Source: an uncultured Oscillospiraceae bacterium (GTDB taxonomy: Bacteria > Bacillota > Clostridia > Oscillospirales > Oscillospiraceae). Taken from it: 64,000 nucleotides of DNA. The position numbers and the translations under genes are program-made. Location: assembly GCA_910578505.1 (NCBI GenBank), contig CAJTPV010000010.1, positions 19,754 to 83,753 on the forward strand, read 5' to 3'. The notes beneath the pieces are model-generated. The model ran no database searches. It worked only from the letters and a program-made list of their open reading frames with translations, and was not told where the DNA came from. Below, one piece after another: positions 52,184-60,208 of the stretch (its first letter is position 1; each line of letters starts with the position of its first letter).

Positions 52184-53053
52184 ATGCCGGAAATGAAACG
52201 AACATTCAAAGACAGTGTATTCACATACCTGTTCAGCGAACCCCAATATATGCGGGAACTGTACCTGTACCTCCACCCGGAGGACAGCGATGTCACGGAG
52301 GATGAATTCCAGCTCGTTACCACAGAAAACATCCTCTCAGTGGGACAGTATAACGACCTGGGCATCCAGGTGCGGGATAGGCTGCTTCTGCTTGTGGAAG
52401 CGCAATCCGTGTTCTCTGTCAACATCGCGCTGCGGCTGCTGATGTATTTGGTGGTGACTTACAAAGCGTATATTGCCGCCCATGAGATGTCGTTGTACTC
52501 TACCAAGGCTGTGACGGTCCCGTTGGCGGAATTATATGTCGTCTATACGGGAACAAAAGAGGACGTTCCGGAGACGCTTCGCTTGTCCGACCTGTGCGGC
52601 GGACGCGGCAGCGTGGAAGTAGAAGTAACCGTTCTGCGGGGCGGAGACAGCAGTATTTTGGGGCAGTATGTGGATTCCTGCAAAATTGCCGACGAGCAGA
52701 GAAAACTGCACGGCCTGACAAAAGTCACTATTCAGGAAACCATGCGGATTTGCCAGGAGAAAGGCATATTGACGCCGTTCCTGGCATCCAGACGGAAGGA
52801 GGTCGTTGACATTATGGAGATGCTGTTCAGTCAGGAGGAAGTATGGGAGATGACCAAGAAGGAAATCGCCAGGGATGCAAGGCAAGAGGGGATGCAGGCG
52901 GGAATGCAGGTGGGGATGCAAAAGGTCACCGCACTATACAGCGAATTGCAGAGACGGTTAGACCCCCTTGGCCGGGTCGGTGAACTGCTGGCCGCATTAT
53001 CCGATGCCGATAAACTCGCTGCCCTGGCACGGGAATTCGGTTTGAGCATCTGA
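52184..53053 (+). CDS. Rpn/PD-(D/E)XK-nuclease transposase-like protein
   Basis: 289 residues. The nuclease core has FKDSVFTYLFSEPQYMRELY, then YNDLGIQVRDRLLLLVEAQS, where Asp and the Glu-Ala-Gln triad fit the PD-(D/E)XK catalytic site. The C-terminus ends in the repeating QEGMQAGMQVGMQK segment typical of the Rpn (recombination-promoting nuclease, YhgA-like) family. Such genes are mobile and multicopy in Clostridia. No inverted repeats or target duplications were found around it. GAGGTGAAATAAG precedes the ATG. Confidence 0.88.
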   Translation: MPEMKRTFKDSVFTYLFSEPQYMRELYLYLHPEDSDVTEDEFQLVTTENILSVGQYNDLGIQVRDRLLLLVEAQSVFSVNIALRLLMYLVVTYKAYIAAHEMSLYSTKAVTVPLAELYVVYTGTKEDVPETLRLSDLCGGRGSVEVEVTVLRGGDSSILGQYVDSCKIADEQRKLHGLTKVTIQETMRICQEKGILTPFLASRRKEVVDIMEMLFSQEEVWEMTKKEIARDARQEGMQAGMQVGMQKVTALYSELQRRLDPLGRVGELLAALSDADKLAALAREFGLSI

Positions 53054-53097
53054 TGCTGTTCCTCCATTAAAATGGAAATATCGTAACGGAAGATCCG

Positions 53098-54078
53098 CTA
53101 CTCCACCTCCAGGAAGGGCCGGGCCAAACCGATGGCGACCCGGGTCCCCCTCCCCTGCTCGGAGTCCACGGTGATGGTGTGGCCCAATTTCGCACAGATC
53201 TGACGGCAGAGATACAGCCCGATGCCGGTGGACCGCTTATCCACCCGCCCATTGTACCCGGTAAAGCCCCGCTCAAACACACGGGGCAAATCCTCCTGGG
53301 CGATGCCGATGCCGTCGTCCTCAATGAGCAGCTGGTCCATCTCCGCCCGCACGGTCACCCGGCCGCCGGGGGCGTACTTCACCGCGTTGGACAACACCTG
53401 CTCCACCACCAATTGCAGCCACTTCTCATCCGTCAGTACCGTCATGCCCGTCTCCCGCAGGTCCAGGGACACCCGGCCCCGGATGAACAGGGGCGCGTAC
53501 TTCCGGGCGGCCTTCCGCAGGATGCCGTCCAGGGCGTACTCCCGGAGCACATAGTCCGAACCGCTCCCGTCCAGGCGCAGGTAGCTCAGCACCAGCTCCA
53601 CATACCGCTCCACCCGGAACAGCTCCGCCGCCAGCTCCCGGCCCCGCTCCGTATCATCCCCCTGCAGCATCAGTCTCATGGCCGCAATAGGCGTTTTGAT
53701 CTGATGGACCCACAGGGTGTAGTAGTCCACCGTCTCCCGCCGCCAGGCGTCTGCGGCGGAGGCAGCGTCCCGACGGTCCCGGTCCAGCTCCCGCAGCAGC
53801 GCGTGATAGACCTCCTCCTTGGGTCCCACGGCCTCCGGCAGCTGGTCCATCAGCAGCGACGCCTGCCCCAGCATGCTCCGCAGCAGCCGGATCTTCCTCC
53901 GGTAGCGGATGAAGTCCACCGCCGTCCACAGCCCCAGCGCCGCCAGGCACAGCAGCCCCGCGTATCCCGCAGCCTCCGGCGGCAGGTCGTAGAGGGACAG
54001 CACGCCGGCAAATATGCCCACGCAGGCCGCCAGCAGCAGGACAAACCAGATTCGTTCCTTCAGATATCCCAGGATCAT
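53098..54078 (-). CDS. Intramembrane-sensing histidine kinase (BceS-like)
   Basis: 326 residues. Two membrane helices close together at the N-terminus (WFVLLLAACVGIFAGVLSLY and AAGYAGLLCLAALGLWTAV) with almost no extracellular loop. Then the dimerisation helix with the phospho-His in LWVHQIKTPIAAMRLML, N-box VVEQVLSNAVKYAPGG, and G-boxes DDGIGIA and RSTGIGLYLCRQIC. This layout is that of BceS kinases, which sense peptide antibiotics through an ABC transporter. No BceAB transporter is adjacent. GGTGGAGG precedes the ATG at 54078. Confidence 0.92.
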   Translation of the reverse strand: MILGYLKERIWFVLLLAACVGIFAGVLSLYDLPPEAAGYAGLLCLAALGLWTAVDFIRYRRKIRLLRSMLGQASLLMDQLPEAVGPKEEVYHALLRELDRDRRDAASAADAWRRETVDYYTLWVHQIKTPIAAMRLMLQGDDTERGRELAAELFRVERYVELVLSYLRLDGSGSDYVLREYALDGILRKAARKYAPLFIRGRVSLDLRETGMTVLTDEKWLQLVVEQVLSNAVKYAPGGRVTVRAEMDQLLIEDDGIGIAQEDLPRVFERGFTGYNGRVDKRSTGIGLYLCRQICAKLGHTITVDSEQGRGTRVAIGLARPFLEVE

Positions 54079-54093
54079 GCCCATCCTCCACCC

Positions 54094-54765
54094 TCACTCC
54101 AGCAGGTATCCCAGACCCTTCCGGGTATGGATAAAATCGTCCAGACCCAGGCCCTCCAGCTTCCGCCGGAGGCGGGTGACGTTCACCGTCAGGGTGTTCT
54201 CGTCCACAAAGCTGTCGGTCTCCCACAGCTTCTGCATCAGGGTGTCACGGGAGACGGTTTTGCCCTTGTGCTCCAGCAGCACCTGCAGGATGCGGTACTC
54301 GTTCCGGGTCAGCTCCAGCTTCCGCCCCTCGTAGGAGAGGCTGTTGTCCCCGGTGTCCAGCACCGCGCCCCGGTGCTCCAGCAGCGGCGGAGCCGCGCCG
54401 AACTCATAGGCCCGCCGCAGCAGGGCCTGAATCTTGGCCGCCAGCACCTCCAGATCAAAGGGCTTGGCGATGAAGTCGTCCCCGCCCATGTTCATGGCCA
54501 TGACAATGTTCATGTTGTCCGACGCGGACGAGAGGAAGATGACCGGCACCCGGCTCAGCCGCCGGAGCTCAGCGCACCAGTGGTAACCGTTGCGGTAGGG
54601 CAGGCCGATGTCCAGCAGCACCAGATGGGGCGCGAAGGCGGCAAACTCCTCCAGCACCCTGGTCAGGTCTCCGGCCCGGCGGGCTTCCCACCCCCAGGAT
54701 GTGATATGCCTGACAATAGCGGCGGCGATGGCCTCGTCGTCCTCTACAAGGAAAATTTTATACAT
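54094..54765 (-). CDS. OmpR-family response regulator (BceR-like)
   Basis: 223 residues. Receiver domain with acidic pocket VEDDEA, phospho-acceptor Asp in LVLLDIGLPYRNGY, and Lys in GGDDFIAKPFD. The C-terminal winged helix (ELTRNEYRILQVLLEHKGKTVSRDTLMQKLWETDSFVDENTL) binds DNA. The kinase gene follows after 15 bases, so they are one operon. Target genes are not visible here. Confidence 0.94.
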   Translation of the reverse strand: MYKIFLVEDDEAIAAAIVRHITSWGWEARRAGDLTRVLEEFAAFAPHLVLLDIGLPYRNGYHWCAELRRLSRVPVIFLSSASDNMNIVMAMNMGGDDFIAKPFDLEVLAAKIQALLRRAYEFGAAPPLLEHRGAVLDTGDNSLSYEGRKLELTRNEYRILQVLLEHKGKTVSRDTLMQKLWETDSFVDENTLTVNVTRLRRKLEGLGLDDFIHTRKGLGYLLE

Positions 54766-54853
54766 AGTATTGTACTTCTCCGGAATAGCAATAGAAAAGC
54801 GAGCGGAGCCGTAAGGCTCCGCTCCGGCGTATCATGGCGCGATACACGGCAAA

Positions 54854-55396
54854 TCAATCCTCCACGCCGTTGGTCTCCAGCAGGCCGTAGCCGCCGTTCT
54901 TGCGGCGATACACAATGCTGACCACATCGTCCATGTTGCGGTAGACAAAGAAATCGTGGTCCAGCAGATTCATCTGCAGAATGGCCTCGTCCTCACTCAT
55001 GGGCTTGGCGATGACGTGCTTGGTGCGGACCACCTGGAAATCAGTCTCCTCGCTGACGTCGAACTCCTCAGGAACGACGGGCGCGAGGGCGTCCTGACGC
55101 AGGCGCTTGGACAGGCGGGTCTTGTTCTTGCGGATCTGGCGGTCAATGGTGGCGGCGGCGGCGTCAATAGCCCCCCGCATATCGCCGTCTCTGGATTCCT
55201 CCTGGGCGCGGAACAGAGTGCCGCCGCTGACGATGGTGACTTCCACAACGCAGCGGTGGCTTTTCTCCACCGAGAAGGTCACAAGTGCGTCGGCGTCCTC
55301 CCGGAAGTAGCGGTCCAGCTTGGAAATCTTCTTCTCGGCGTATTCCTTGATGGAATCGTTGAGGGACACCTTTTTGCAGGTAAATGTGAACTTCAT
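54854..55396 (-). CDS. hpf: Ribosome hibernation promoting factor, long form
   Basis: 180 residues. N-terminal RaiA-like domain (1-100: SLNDSIKEYAEKKISKLDRYF, EDADALVTFSVEKS) binds the 30S subunit. The C-terminal dimerisation domain (120-180: VVRTKHVIAKPMSEDEAILQ, LLDHDFFVYRNMDDVVSIVY, GGYGLLE) joins two ribosomes into inactive 100S dimers in stationary phase. A TATACT -10 with a weak TGTACA -35 at 17 bp lies at 55464-55436. CTCCTT-complement ribosome-binding site present. Confidence 0.96.
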   Translation of the reverse strand: MKFTFTCKKVSLNDSIKEYAEKKISKLDRYFREDADALVTFSVEKSHRCVVEVTIVSGGTLFRAQEESRDGDMRGAIDAAAATIDRQIRKNKTRLSKRLRQDALAPVVPEEFDVSEETDFQVVRTKHVIAKPMSEDEAILQMNLLDHDFFVYRNMDDVVSIVYRRKNGGYGLLETNGVED

Positions 55397-55521
55397 ATTA
55401 TCGCTCCTTTCTTCTCCTTAGGGGTATCTGCTGATAGTATACCATTTTTTCCCCGGCTTGTACAGAACTATTTTTGCATTTTTGGAGATTTTCCCAATTG
55501 GGCCCCAGGGCGGTCTGCCCG

Positions 55522-57774
55522 TCATGTCAGCAGCCACTCCGGCGGCGTGGTGTCAAAATTCTCCGGCGGCGGCGTGTTCTCGCTCGCCGGCGGCGTATCG
55601 ACCGGCGGCTCGTAGGGCGCTGCCGGCGGCGCACCGGCCCCGCTGCCGTCGTCCGCCGGCGGCGTGACAACAGCCGGCGTCTCCGCAGGGGCCGGCGGCG
55701 TCTCCACAGGCGGCGGCGCCTCCACAACAGGGGGCGTGGTCTCCGCAGGCGCGGTCTGGGGCTTGGGGACCGTATCCCGCACCTTCGGCAGGCTGATGTC
55801 GTCCGGGACCGGAAACTCCTTGTACTCCAGTCCCTCGTGGATCAGCGCCATGACCTGCTTCCAGATATTGGCCGCCGGATTCCCGCTGACCCGGATCCGG
55901 GCCGGGCGGCTGTAGCCGGTCCACACAGCCCCCACATAGTAGGGCGTGTAGCCCACGAACCAGCGGTCCTTGTTGCTGGAGGTGGTGCCCGTCTTCCCTG
56001 CCGCCGGCATGTTGGCCAGCCGCGCGCCGGTGCCGGTGCCGGAGTTGACCGCGTTGCGCAGCAGGTCCGTCATCCAGTAGGCGGCCTTGGGGGAAATCGC
56101 GTTTTCCTCCGTGATGGGCCGGTTCTCATAGGCCAGATTCCCCTCGTGGTCGAAAATCCGCGAGAAGGTCCTGCCCTGCCGGAAGGTGCCGCCGGTGGGA
56201 AAGATGGTGAAGGCGGAGGCCATCTCCCTGGCGGTGGTGCCCAGGGTCAGCTGCCCCGCTGCCAGGGGGGCATAGTCCTGGTCGCCGGGCTCCAGGTTCA
56301 TGTGGAGCTTCTCCGTCAGGAACTGGTAGGACACCGCCGGGGTCAGCCGGTCCAGGACCTGGGCCGAGATGGTGTTGAGCGAGTGGACCACGCCGAAGCG
56401 CAGGGTAACGGTGCCGTAGTTTTTCCGGCTGTCGTTTTTGGGGTACCAGGTGGTCCCCTTGAGCCTGGCGTTGGCGGTGTCCGAAAAGCGGGTGTTGGGC
56501 GTCACCAGTCCCAGATTCAGCGCCGGCCCGTAGACCGCGATGGGCTTGATGGCGGAGCCCGGCGGACGGCGGCCCAGGGCGCTGGTGGCCCAGTTCAGCC
56601 CCCGCGCCACCGTCTTCTCCCCCACGCCGCCCTCCAGGCCCACAATGTCCCCCGTTTCCGGGTCAATGACCACCATGCTGGACTGGAGGGGCTTGTTGTC
56701 CCTGGTCACCGGGATGTTCTCCACATTCTGGTACACCGCGTCCATCTTCTGCTGGATGTCCATATCCACGCAGGCCTGAATCTGATAGCCGCCGTAGTAG
56801 AGCATGGTGGTGGCCTGCTCATGGGTGATCCCGGTGGCCTGCTGGAAGAAATTGATGACATCCTCAATCACAGCGTCCACGTAGTAGGGATAGGACTCCG
56901 TGCCCAGGTCCTCCTCCGCCGTATGGGCGGCGAAGTGCAGAGGCTCCTTGACGGTCTCATTGTAGGTGGCCTGGTCGATATATCCCAGCTCCAGCATTTT
57001 CTGGAGGATGATCTTCTGCCGGGTCTTGTTGTTGGTGGGGTAGTTGTAGGGGTCGTACTTGGAGGGGTTGTTGGTAATGCCCACCAGGGCGCAGATCTCC
57101 GCCAGGGACAGCTCACCGGCCTCCTTCCCGAAATAGTGCCGGGAGGCCGCGCCGATGCCGTACTGCCGGCGGCCGAAAAAGATGACGTTCAGATACCACT
57201 CCAGGATCTCGTCCTTGGAGTAGTTGGACTCCATCTTCAGGGCCCGGCAGATTTCCGTCAGCTTTCGCTTGACGGTAACCTGATTTTCGCCGGTCAGATT
57301 TTTGATCAGCTGCTGGGTGATGGTGGAGCCGCCGAACACGGCTTTCCCCGTGACGGAGTAGAGCACAGCGCCGGCGGTCCGCTTCAGGTCCACGCCGTGG
57401 TGCTCCCAGAAGCGCTCGTCCTCAATGGCGATGACGGCGTCCTTGAACTGCTGGGGGATGTCCTTGCCGTCGATCCAGACCCGGTTTTCCGTGTTGGCCA
57501 GGGTGTACCACTCCACATACTCGCCGGTGGCGGGGTCCCGGTAAGAGATCGTGCTGGATAAGTTCACAGGCATTGCGCCCAGGTCCATCATGACCGCGCT
57601 GGAGGTCATCAGGTCATCCTGTATGTAGTCCAGAAAGATTTTTCCAAACAGGAGCACCGTCAGAATGCCGATGACGAGGATGGTAAACAGCGTGAGAAAG
57701 ACGGCGCCGATGAATCTTATGATAAAGGGCGTGGTTTCAACTTCGTAAAAGTGCAGCGAATATTTTGCGCGCAT
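55522..57774 (-). CDS. Class A penicillin-binding protein (PBP1a type)
   Basis: 750 residues. Short cytoplasmic start, one membrane helix (LTLFTILVIGILTVLLFG), then the GT51 glycosyltransferase with AIEDERFWEHHGVDLKRT and GGSTITQQLIKNLTG. The transpeptidase domain has the active-site Ser in PPGSAIKPIAVYG (SxxK), HSLNTIS (SxN) and AAGKTGTTSSNKD (KTG). Polymerises and cross-links peptidoglycan outside the membrane. The last 90 or so residues are an extreme Pro/Thr/Glu/Ala tail. Own promoter upstream. Confidence 0.96.
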   Translation of the reverse strand: MRAKYSLHFYEVETTPFIIRFIGAVFLTLFTILVIGILTVLLFGKIFLDYIQDDLMTSSAVMMDLGAMPVNLSSTISYRDPATGEYVEWYTLANTENRVWIDGKDIPQQFKDAVIAIEDERFWEHHGVDLKRTAGAVLYSVTGKAVFGGSTITQQLIKNLTGENQVTVKRKLTEICRALKMESNYSKDEILEWYLNVIFFGRRQYGIGAASRHYFGKEAGELSLAEICALVGITNNPSKYDPYNYPTNNKTRQKIILQKMLELGYIDQATYNETVKEPLHFAAHTAEEDLGTESYPYYVDAVIEDVINFFQQATGITHEQATTMLYYGGYQIQACVDMDIQQKMDAVYQNVENIPVTRDNKPLQSSMVVIDPETGDIVGLEGGVGEKTVARGLNWATSALGRRPPGSAIKPIAVYGPALNLGLVTPNTRFSDTANARLKGTTWYPKNDSRKNYGTVTLRFGVVHSLNTISAQVLDRLTPAVSYQFLTEKLHMNLEPGDQDYAPLAAGQLTLGTTAREMASAFTIFPTGGTFRQGRTFSRIFDHEGNLAYENRPITEENAISPKAAYWMTDLLRNAVNSGTGTGARLANMPAAGKTGTTSSNKDRWFVGYTPYYVGAVWTGYSRPARIRVSGNPAANIWKQVMALIHEGLEYKEFPVPDDISLPKVRDTVPKPQTAPAETTPPVVEAPPPVETPPAPAETPAVVTPPADDGSGAGAPPAAPYEPPVDTPPASENTPPPENFDTTPPEWLLT

Positions 57775-57826
57775 TGGCTTTTCCTCTTCCCTGGTTCTTG
57801 TTGTAGGCAGCGATCTATCCTGTATT

Positions 57827-57855
57827 ATTATATACGCAGATGAGGGATTTTTCAA
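57827..57855 (-). promoter_or_regulatory. Promoter of the PBP gene
   Basis: Reading leftward, TTGAAA (57855-57850), 17 bp, TATAAT (57832-57827), 53 bases before the start. Confidence 0.75.
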
Positions 57856-57916
57856 GCTAAAAAAGCGCCGGAACTCTTTCCGCCGCCTGCGCGGGCAAAA
57901 AGCGCTCTCTTTTTTC

Positions 57917-57945
57917 TTTACAGACGGCCTGTTTCGCGGTATACT
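57917..57945 (+). promoter_or_regulatory. rimM-trmD promoter
   Basis: TTTACA (57917-57922), 17 bp, TATACT (57940-57945), 35 bases before rimM. Confidence 0.7.
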
Positions 57946-57980
57946 GGGACAGTAACTGGATGAATCAAAGGAGACGCACT

Positions 57981-58487
57981 ATGGAATTGGAATTTATTGC
58001 CGCCGGGCAGATCGTCAACACCCACGGCGTGCGGGGCGAGGTAAAGCTGCTGCCCCAGGGCGTGGAGGCGGAGACGCTGCTCTTGTGCGGGACGCTCTAT
58101 ATCGCGGGAAAGCCCGTTGTCCCCGCCGCCCGGCGCGTGCACAAGGGCTGTTTGCTGCTGAAGCTGCCGGGGGTGGACGACATGGACGCGGCCCTGGCCC
58201 TGAAGGGCAAAGCGGTGGCCATCCGCCGCTCGGACGTGCAGCTGCCGGAGGGCGTGTACTTCGACGAGGAGCTGGTGGGGCTGACCGCCAGAGACGCCGC
58301 CACCGGTGAGACTCTGGGCCGGGTGGATGAGGTGCTCGCCTATCCCGCCCACAAGGTCTACGCTGTCCGGGGCGGAAAGGACGAGTACCTGATCCCCGCC
58401 GTGCCGGCCTTTGTGGCTGCCATCGACCTGCCGGGGGGAACGATGGACATCCATGTCTGGGAGGGGATGGGCAGCCATGAGAATTGA
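57981..58487 (+). CDS. rimM: Ribosome maturation factor RimM
   Basis: 168 residues. Helps assemble the 30S head around S19. N-terminal FIAAGQIVNTHGVRGEVKLLP is the hallmark; the C-terminal PRC barrel contains LVGLTARDAATGETLGRVDEVL and KDEYLIPAVPAFV. AAAGGAG precedes the ATG. It overlaps trmD by 11 bases. Confidence 0.95.
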   Translation: MELEFIAAGQIVNTHGVRGEVKLLPQGVEAETLLLCGTLYIAGKPVVPAARRVHKGCLLLKLPGVDDMDAALALKGKAVAIRRSDVQLPEGVYFDEELVGLTARDAATGETLGRVDEVLAYPAHKVYAVRGGKDEYLIPAVPAFVAAIDLPGGTMDIHVWEGMGSHEN

Positions 58488-59262
58488 TATTATGACCTTG
58501 TTCCCCGAAACCGTGGGAGACATGATGAATGAGTCCATTTTAGGCCGCGCCCAGGAGAGAGGCTATATCCGGATTGACGCCCACCAGATCCGGGACTACA
58601 CGGTCAACAAGCAGAAGCAGGTGGACGACTACCCCTACGGCGGCGGGCGGGGCGCGGTGATGCAGGCCGACCCGCTGTACCGCTGCTGGGCGGACATCCG
58701 GGAGCGCTTCGGCACGGACCGCTCCCGCACCATCTACCTCTCCCCCTGCGGCGAGACCTTCTCCCAGGCCAAGGCCCGGCAGCTGCTGGCAGACTATGAC
58801 CACCTGATCCTGGTCTGCGGGCACTATGAGGGGATCGACGAGCGGTTCATTGAGGAGTGCGTGGACGAGGAGATCTCCATGGGGGACTTCGTCCTCACCG
58901 GGGGGGAGATCCCGGCTATGGCGGTGGCGGACGCGGTGTGCCGGATGGTACCCGGCGTGCTGCCGGAGCCGGCCTGCTACGAGGAGGAGAGCCACTGGAA
59001 CGGCCTGCTGGAGCACCCCCACTACAGCCGCCCGGAGGAGTGGCACGGGCGGAAGGTGCCGGAAATCCTGCTCAGCGGCCACCATGAGAACGTGGCAAAA
59101 TGGCGGAAAAAGCAGTCCATGCTCCGCACCCTCCGCCGCCGTCCGGATATGTTCCGGGAGGCGGATTTCATGGGCAGCAAGCAGGACCGGCGGCTGCTGG
59201 CGGAGGTCTATGAGGAGCTGCGCCGGGAGCAGGCGGCAGACAGGCCACAGGACCCGGAATAG
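58477..59262 (+). CDS. trmD: tRNA (guanine-N1-)-methyltransferase
   Basis: 261 residues. Makes m1G37 in tRNA, preventing frameshifts. The knotted SPOUT fold is shown by RIDIMTLFPETVGDMMNESIL, DDYPYGGGRGAVMQADPLY, LVCGHYEGIDERF and SMGDFVLTGGEIPAM. GAGGGGATG lies upstream of the ATG at 58477 within rimM, so the two are coupled. Confidence 0.97.
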   Translation: MRIDIMTLFPETVGDMMNESILGRAQERGYIRIDAHQIRDYTVNKQKQVDDYPYGGGRGAVMQADPLYRCWADIRERFGTDRSRTIYLSPCGETFSQAKARQLLADYDHLILVCGHYEGIDERFIEECVDEEISMGDFVLTGGEIPAMAVADAVCRMVPGVLPEPACYEEESHWNGLLEHPHYSRPEEWHGRKVPEILLSGHHENVAKWRKKQSMLRTLRRRPDMFREADFMGSKQDRRLLAEVYEELRREQAADRPQDPE

Positions 59263-59318
59263 CCGTGGGACAAGCCTCTCAACCAGTGGTTTACCGTCCG
59301 GAATCGACCAGAGAGCGG

Positions 59319-59347
59319 TTGTTTCTTCCCTCCGAACGGCCTACAAT
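59319..59347 (+). promoter_or_regulatory. Promoter of the second XRE-membrane gene
   Basis: TTGTTT (59319-59324), 17 bp, TACAAT (59342-59347), 33 bases before the start; may also serve dinB. Confidence 0.72.
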
Positions 59348-59380
59348 GTCTCCATCACATACAAAGGAGGACGACATTTT

Positions 59381-60196
59381 ATGGAACAGTCCATACAGCT
59401 GGGGGCCTTCATCCGGGATATGCGGACGGAGCGGGGGCTGACCCAGCAGCAGCTGGCGGACAAGCTGGGAATCACGGACAAGGCGGTCAGCAAGTGGGAA
59501 CGGGACATCTGCTGCCCCGACATCACGCTGCTGCGACCGCTGGCGGCGGCGCTGGGGGTAACGGTCTCCGAGCTGCTGGCCGGACAGCGGGAGACGGAGG
59601 ACACCGCCCCCGCCGTGGAGGATATGGTGGTCAGCGCCATCAGCTACTCCGAGGCCGCCCGCCGGAAAAACCGGCTGGACTGGCGGCTGCTGGCCTTCAT
59701 GGGCCTGACCGCCGCCTGCATCATCGCGGCGGCTACCTGCCTCATCTGCGATTTGGCGGTCAATCAGCGGTATATGTGGTCGCCGCCGGTTTATCCGTCC
59801 ATCGCTCTGGCCTGGCTGGTGTGTACGCCGCTGCTGCTGGCCCGGCGGTATCCGGTGCGGTGGGCGCTGATCATGCTGACGGTATCCATTCTGCCCTATC
59901 TGTGCGGGCTGGGCTGGATGCTGAAACAGCCCCTGGTGACCAAAATGTCCATATGGATCGCGCCCATGGGACTGGTCTATCTGTGGCTGGTCTATGCGAT
60001 TTGCCTGCGGCTGCGGCGGCGGGCATGGATGACGGCGGGGTGGATCTTGCTGCTGGCCGTGCCCCTGAGCGCGGGCGTCAACTTTGTGGTGGACCGCTAT
60101 GTGGGTCCCTCCGGCTATCATGAGGTGTGGATCGGCCTGCTGTGCGCCGCCGGATGCTTTGCGGTGGACTACGTCTTACAGCGCAGGGACAGATAG
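59381..60196 (+). CDS. XRE regulator with C-terminal membrane domain (second copy)
   Basis: 271 residues; AAAGGAGG precedes the ATG. HTH at 9-66 (FIRDMRTERGLTQQQLADKLGITDKAVSKWERDICCPDITLL, LGVTVSELLAGQR), followed by six hydrophobic spans (LLAFMGLTAACIIAAATCLI, SIALAWLVCTPLLLA, ALIMLTVSILPYLCGLGWML, MGLVYLWLVYAICL, WILLLAVPLSAGVNFVV, GLLCAAGCFAVDYVL). It precedes dinB by 12 bases, so the polymerase may be on its transcript. Paralogous in its HTH to the gene at 51241. Confidence 0.87.
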   Translation: MEQSIQLGAFIRDMRTERGLTQQQLADKLGITDKAVSKWERDICCPDITLLRPLAAALGVTVSELLAGQRETEDTAPAVEDMVVSAISYSEAARRKNRLDWRLLAFMGLTAACIIAAATCLICDLAVNQRYMWSPPVYPSIALAWLVCTPLLLARRYPVRWALIMLTVSILPYLCGLGWMLKQPLVTKMSIWIAPMGLVYLWLVYAICLRLRRRAWMTAGWILLLAVPLSAGVNFVVDRYVGPSGYHEVWIGLLCAAGCFAVDYVLQRRDR

Positions 60197-60208
60197 GAGG
60201 GAATCGGA

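Noticed and set aside
52100..53100. Complete insertion sequence around the Rpn gene
   Set aside because: No terminal inverted repeats or target duplications were found; Rpn genes often occur without them.
55474..57561. 695-codon Arg/Gly-rich frame opposite the PBP
   Set aside because: Shadow of the PBP gene, whose Pro-rich tail yields Arg/Gly repeats on the opposite strand.
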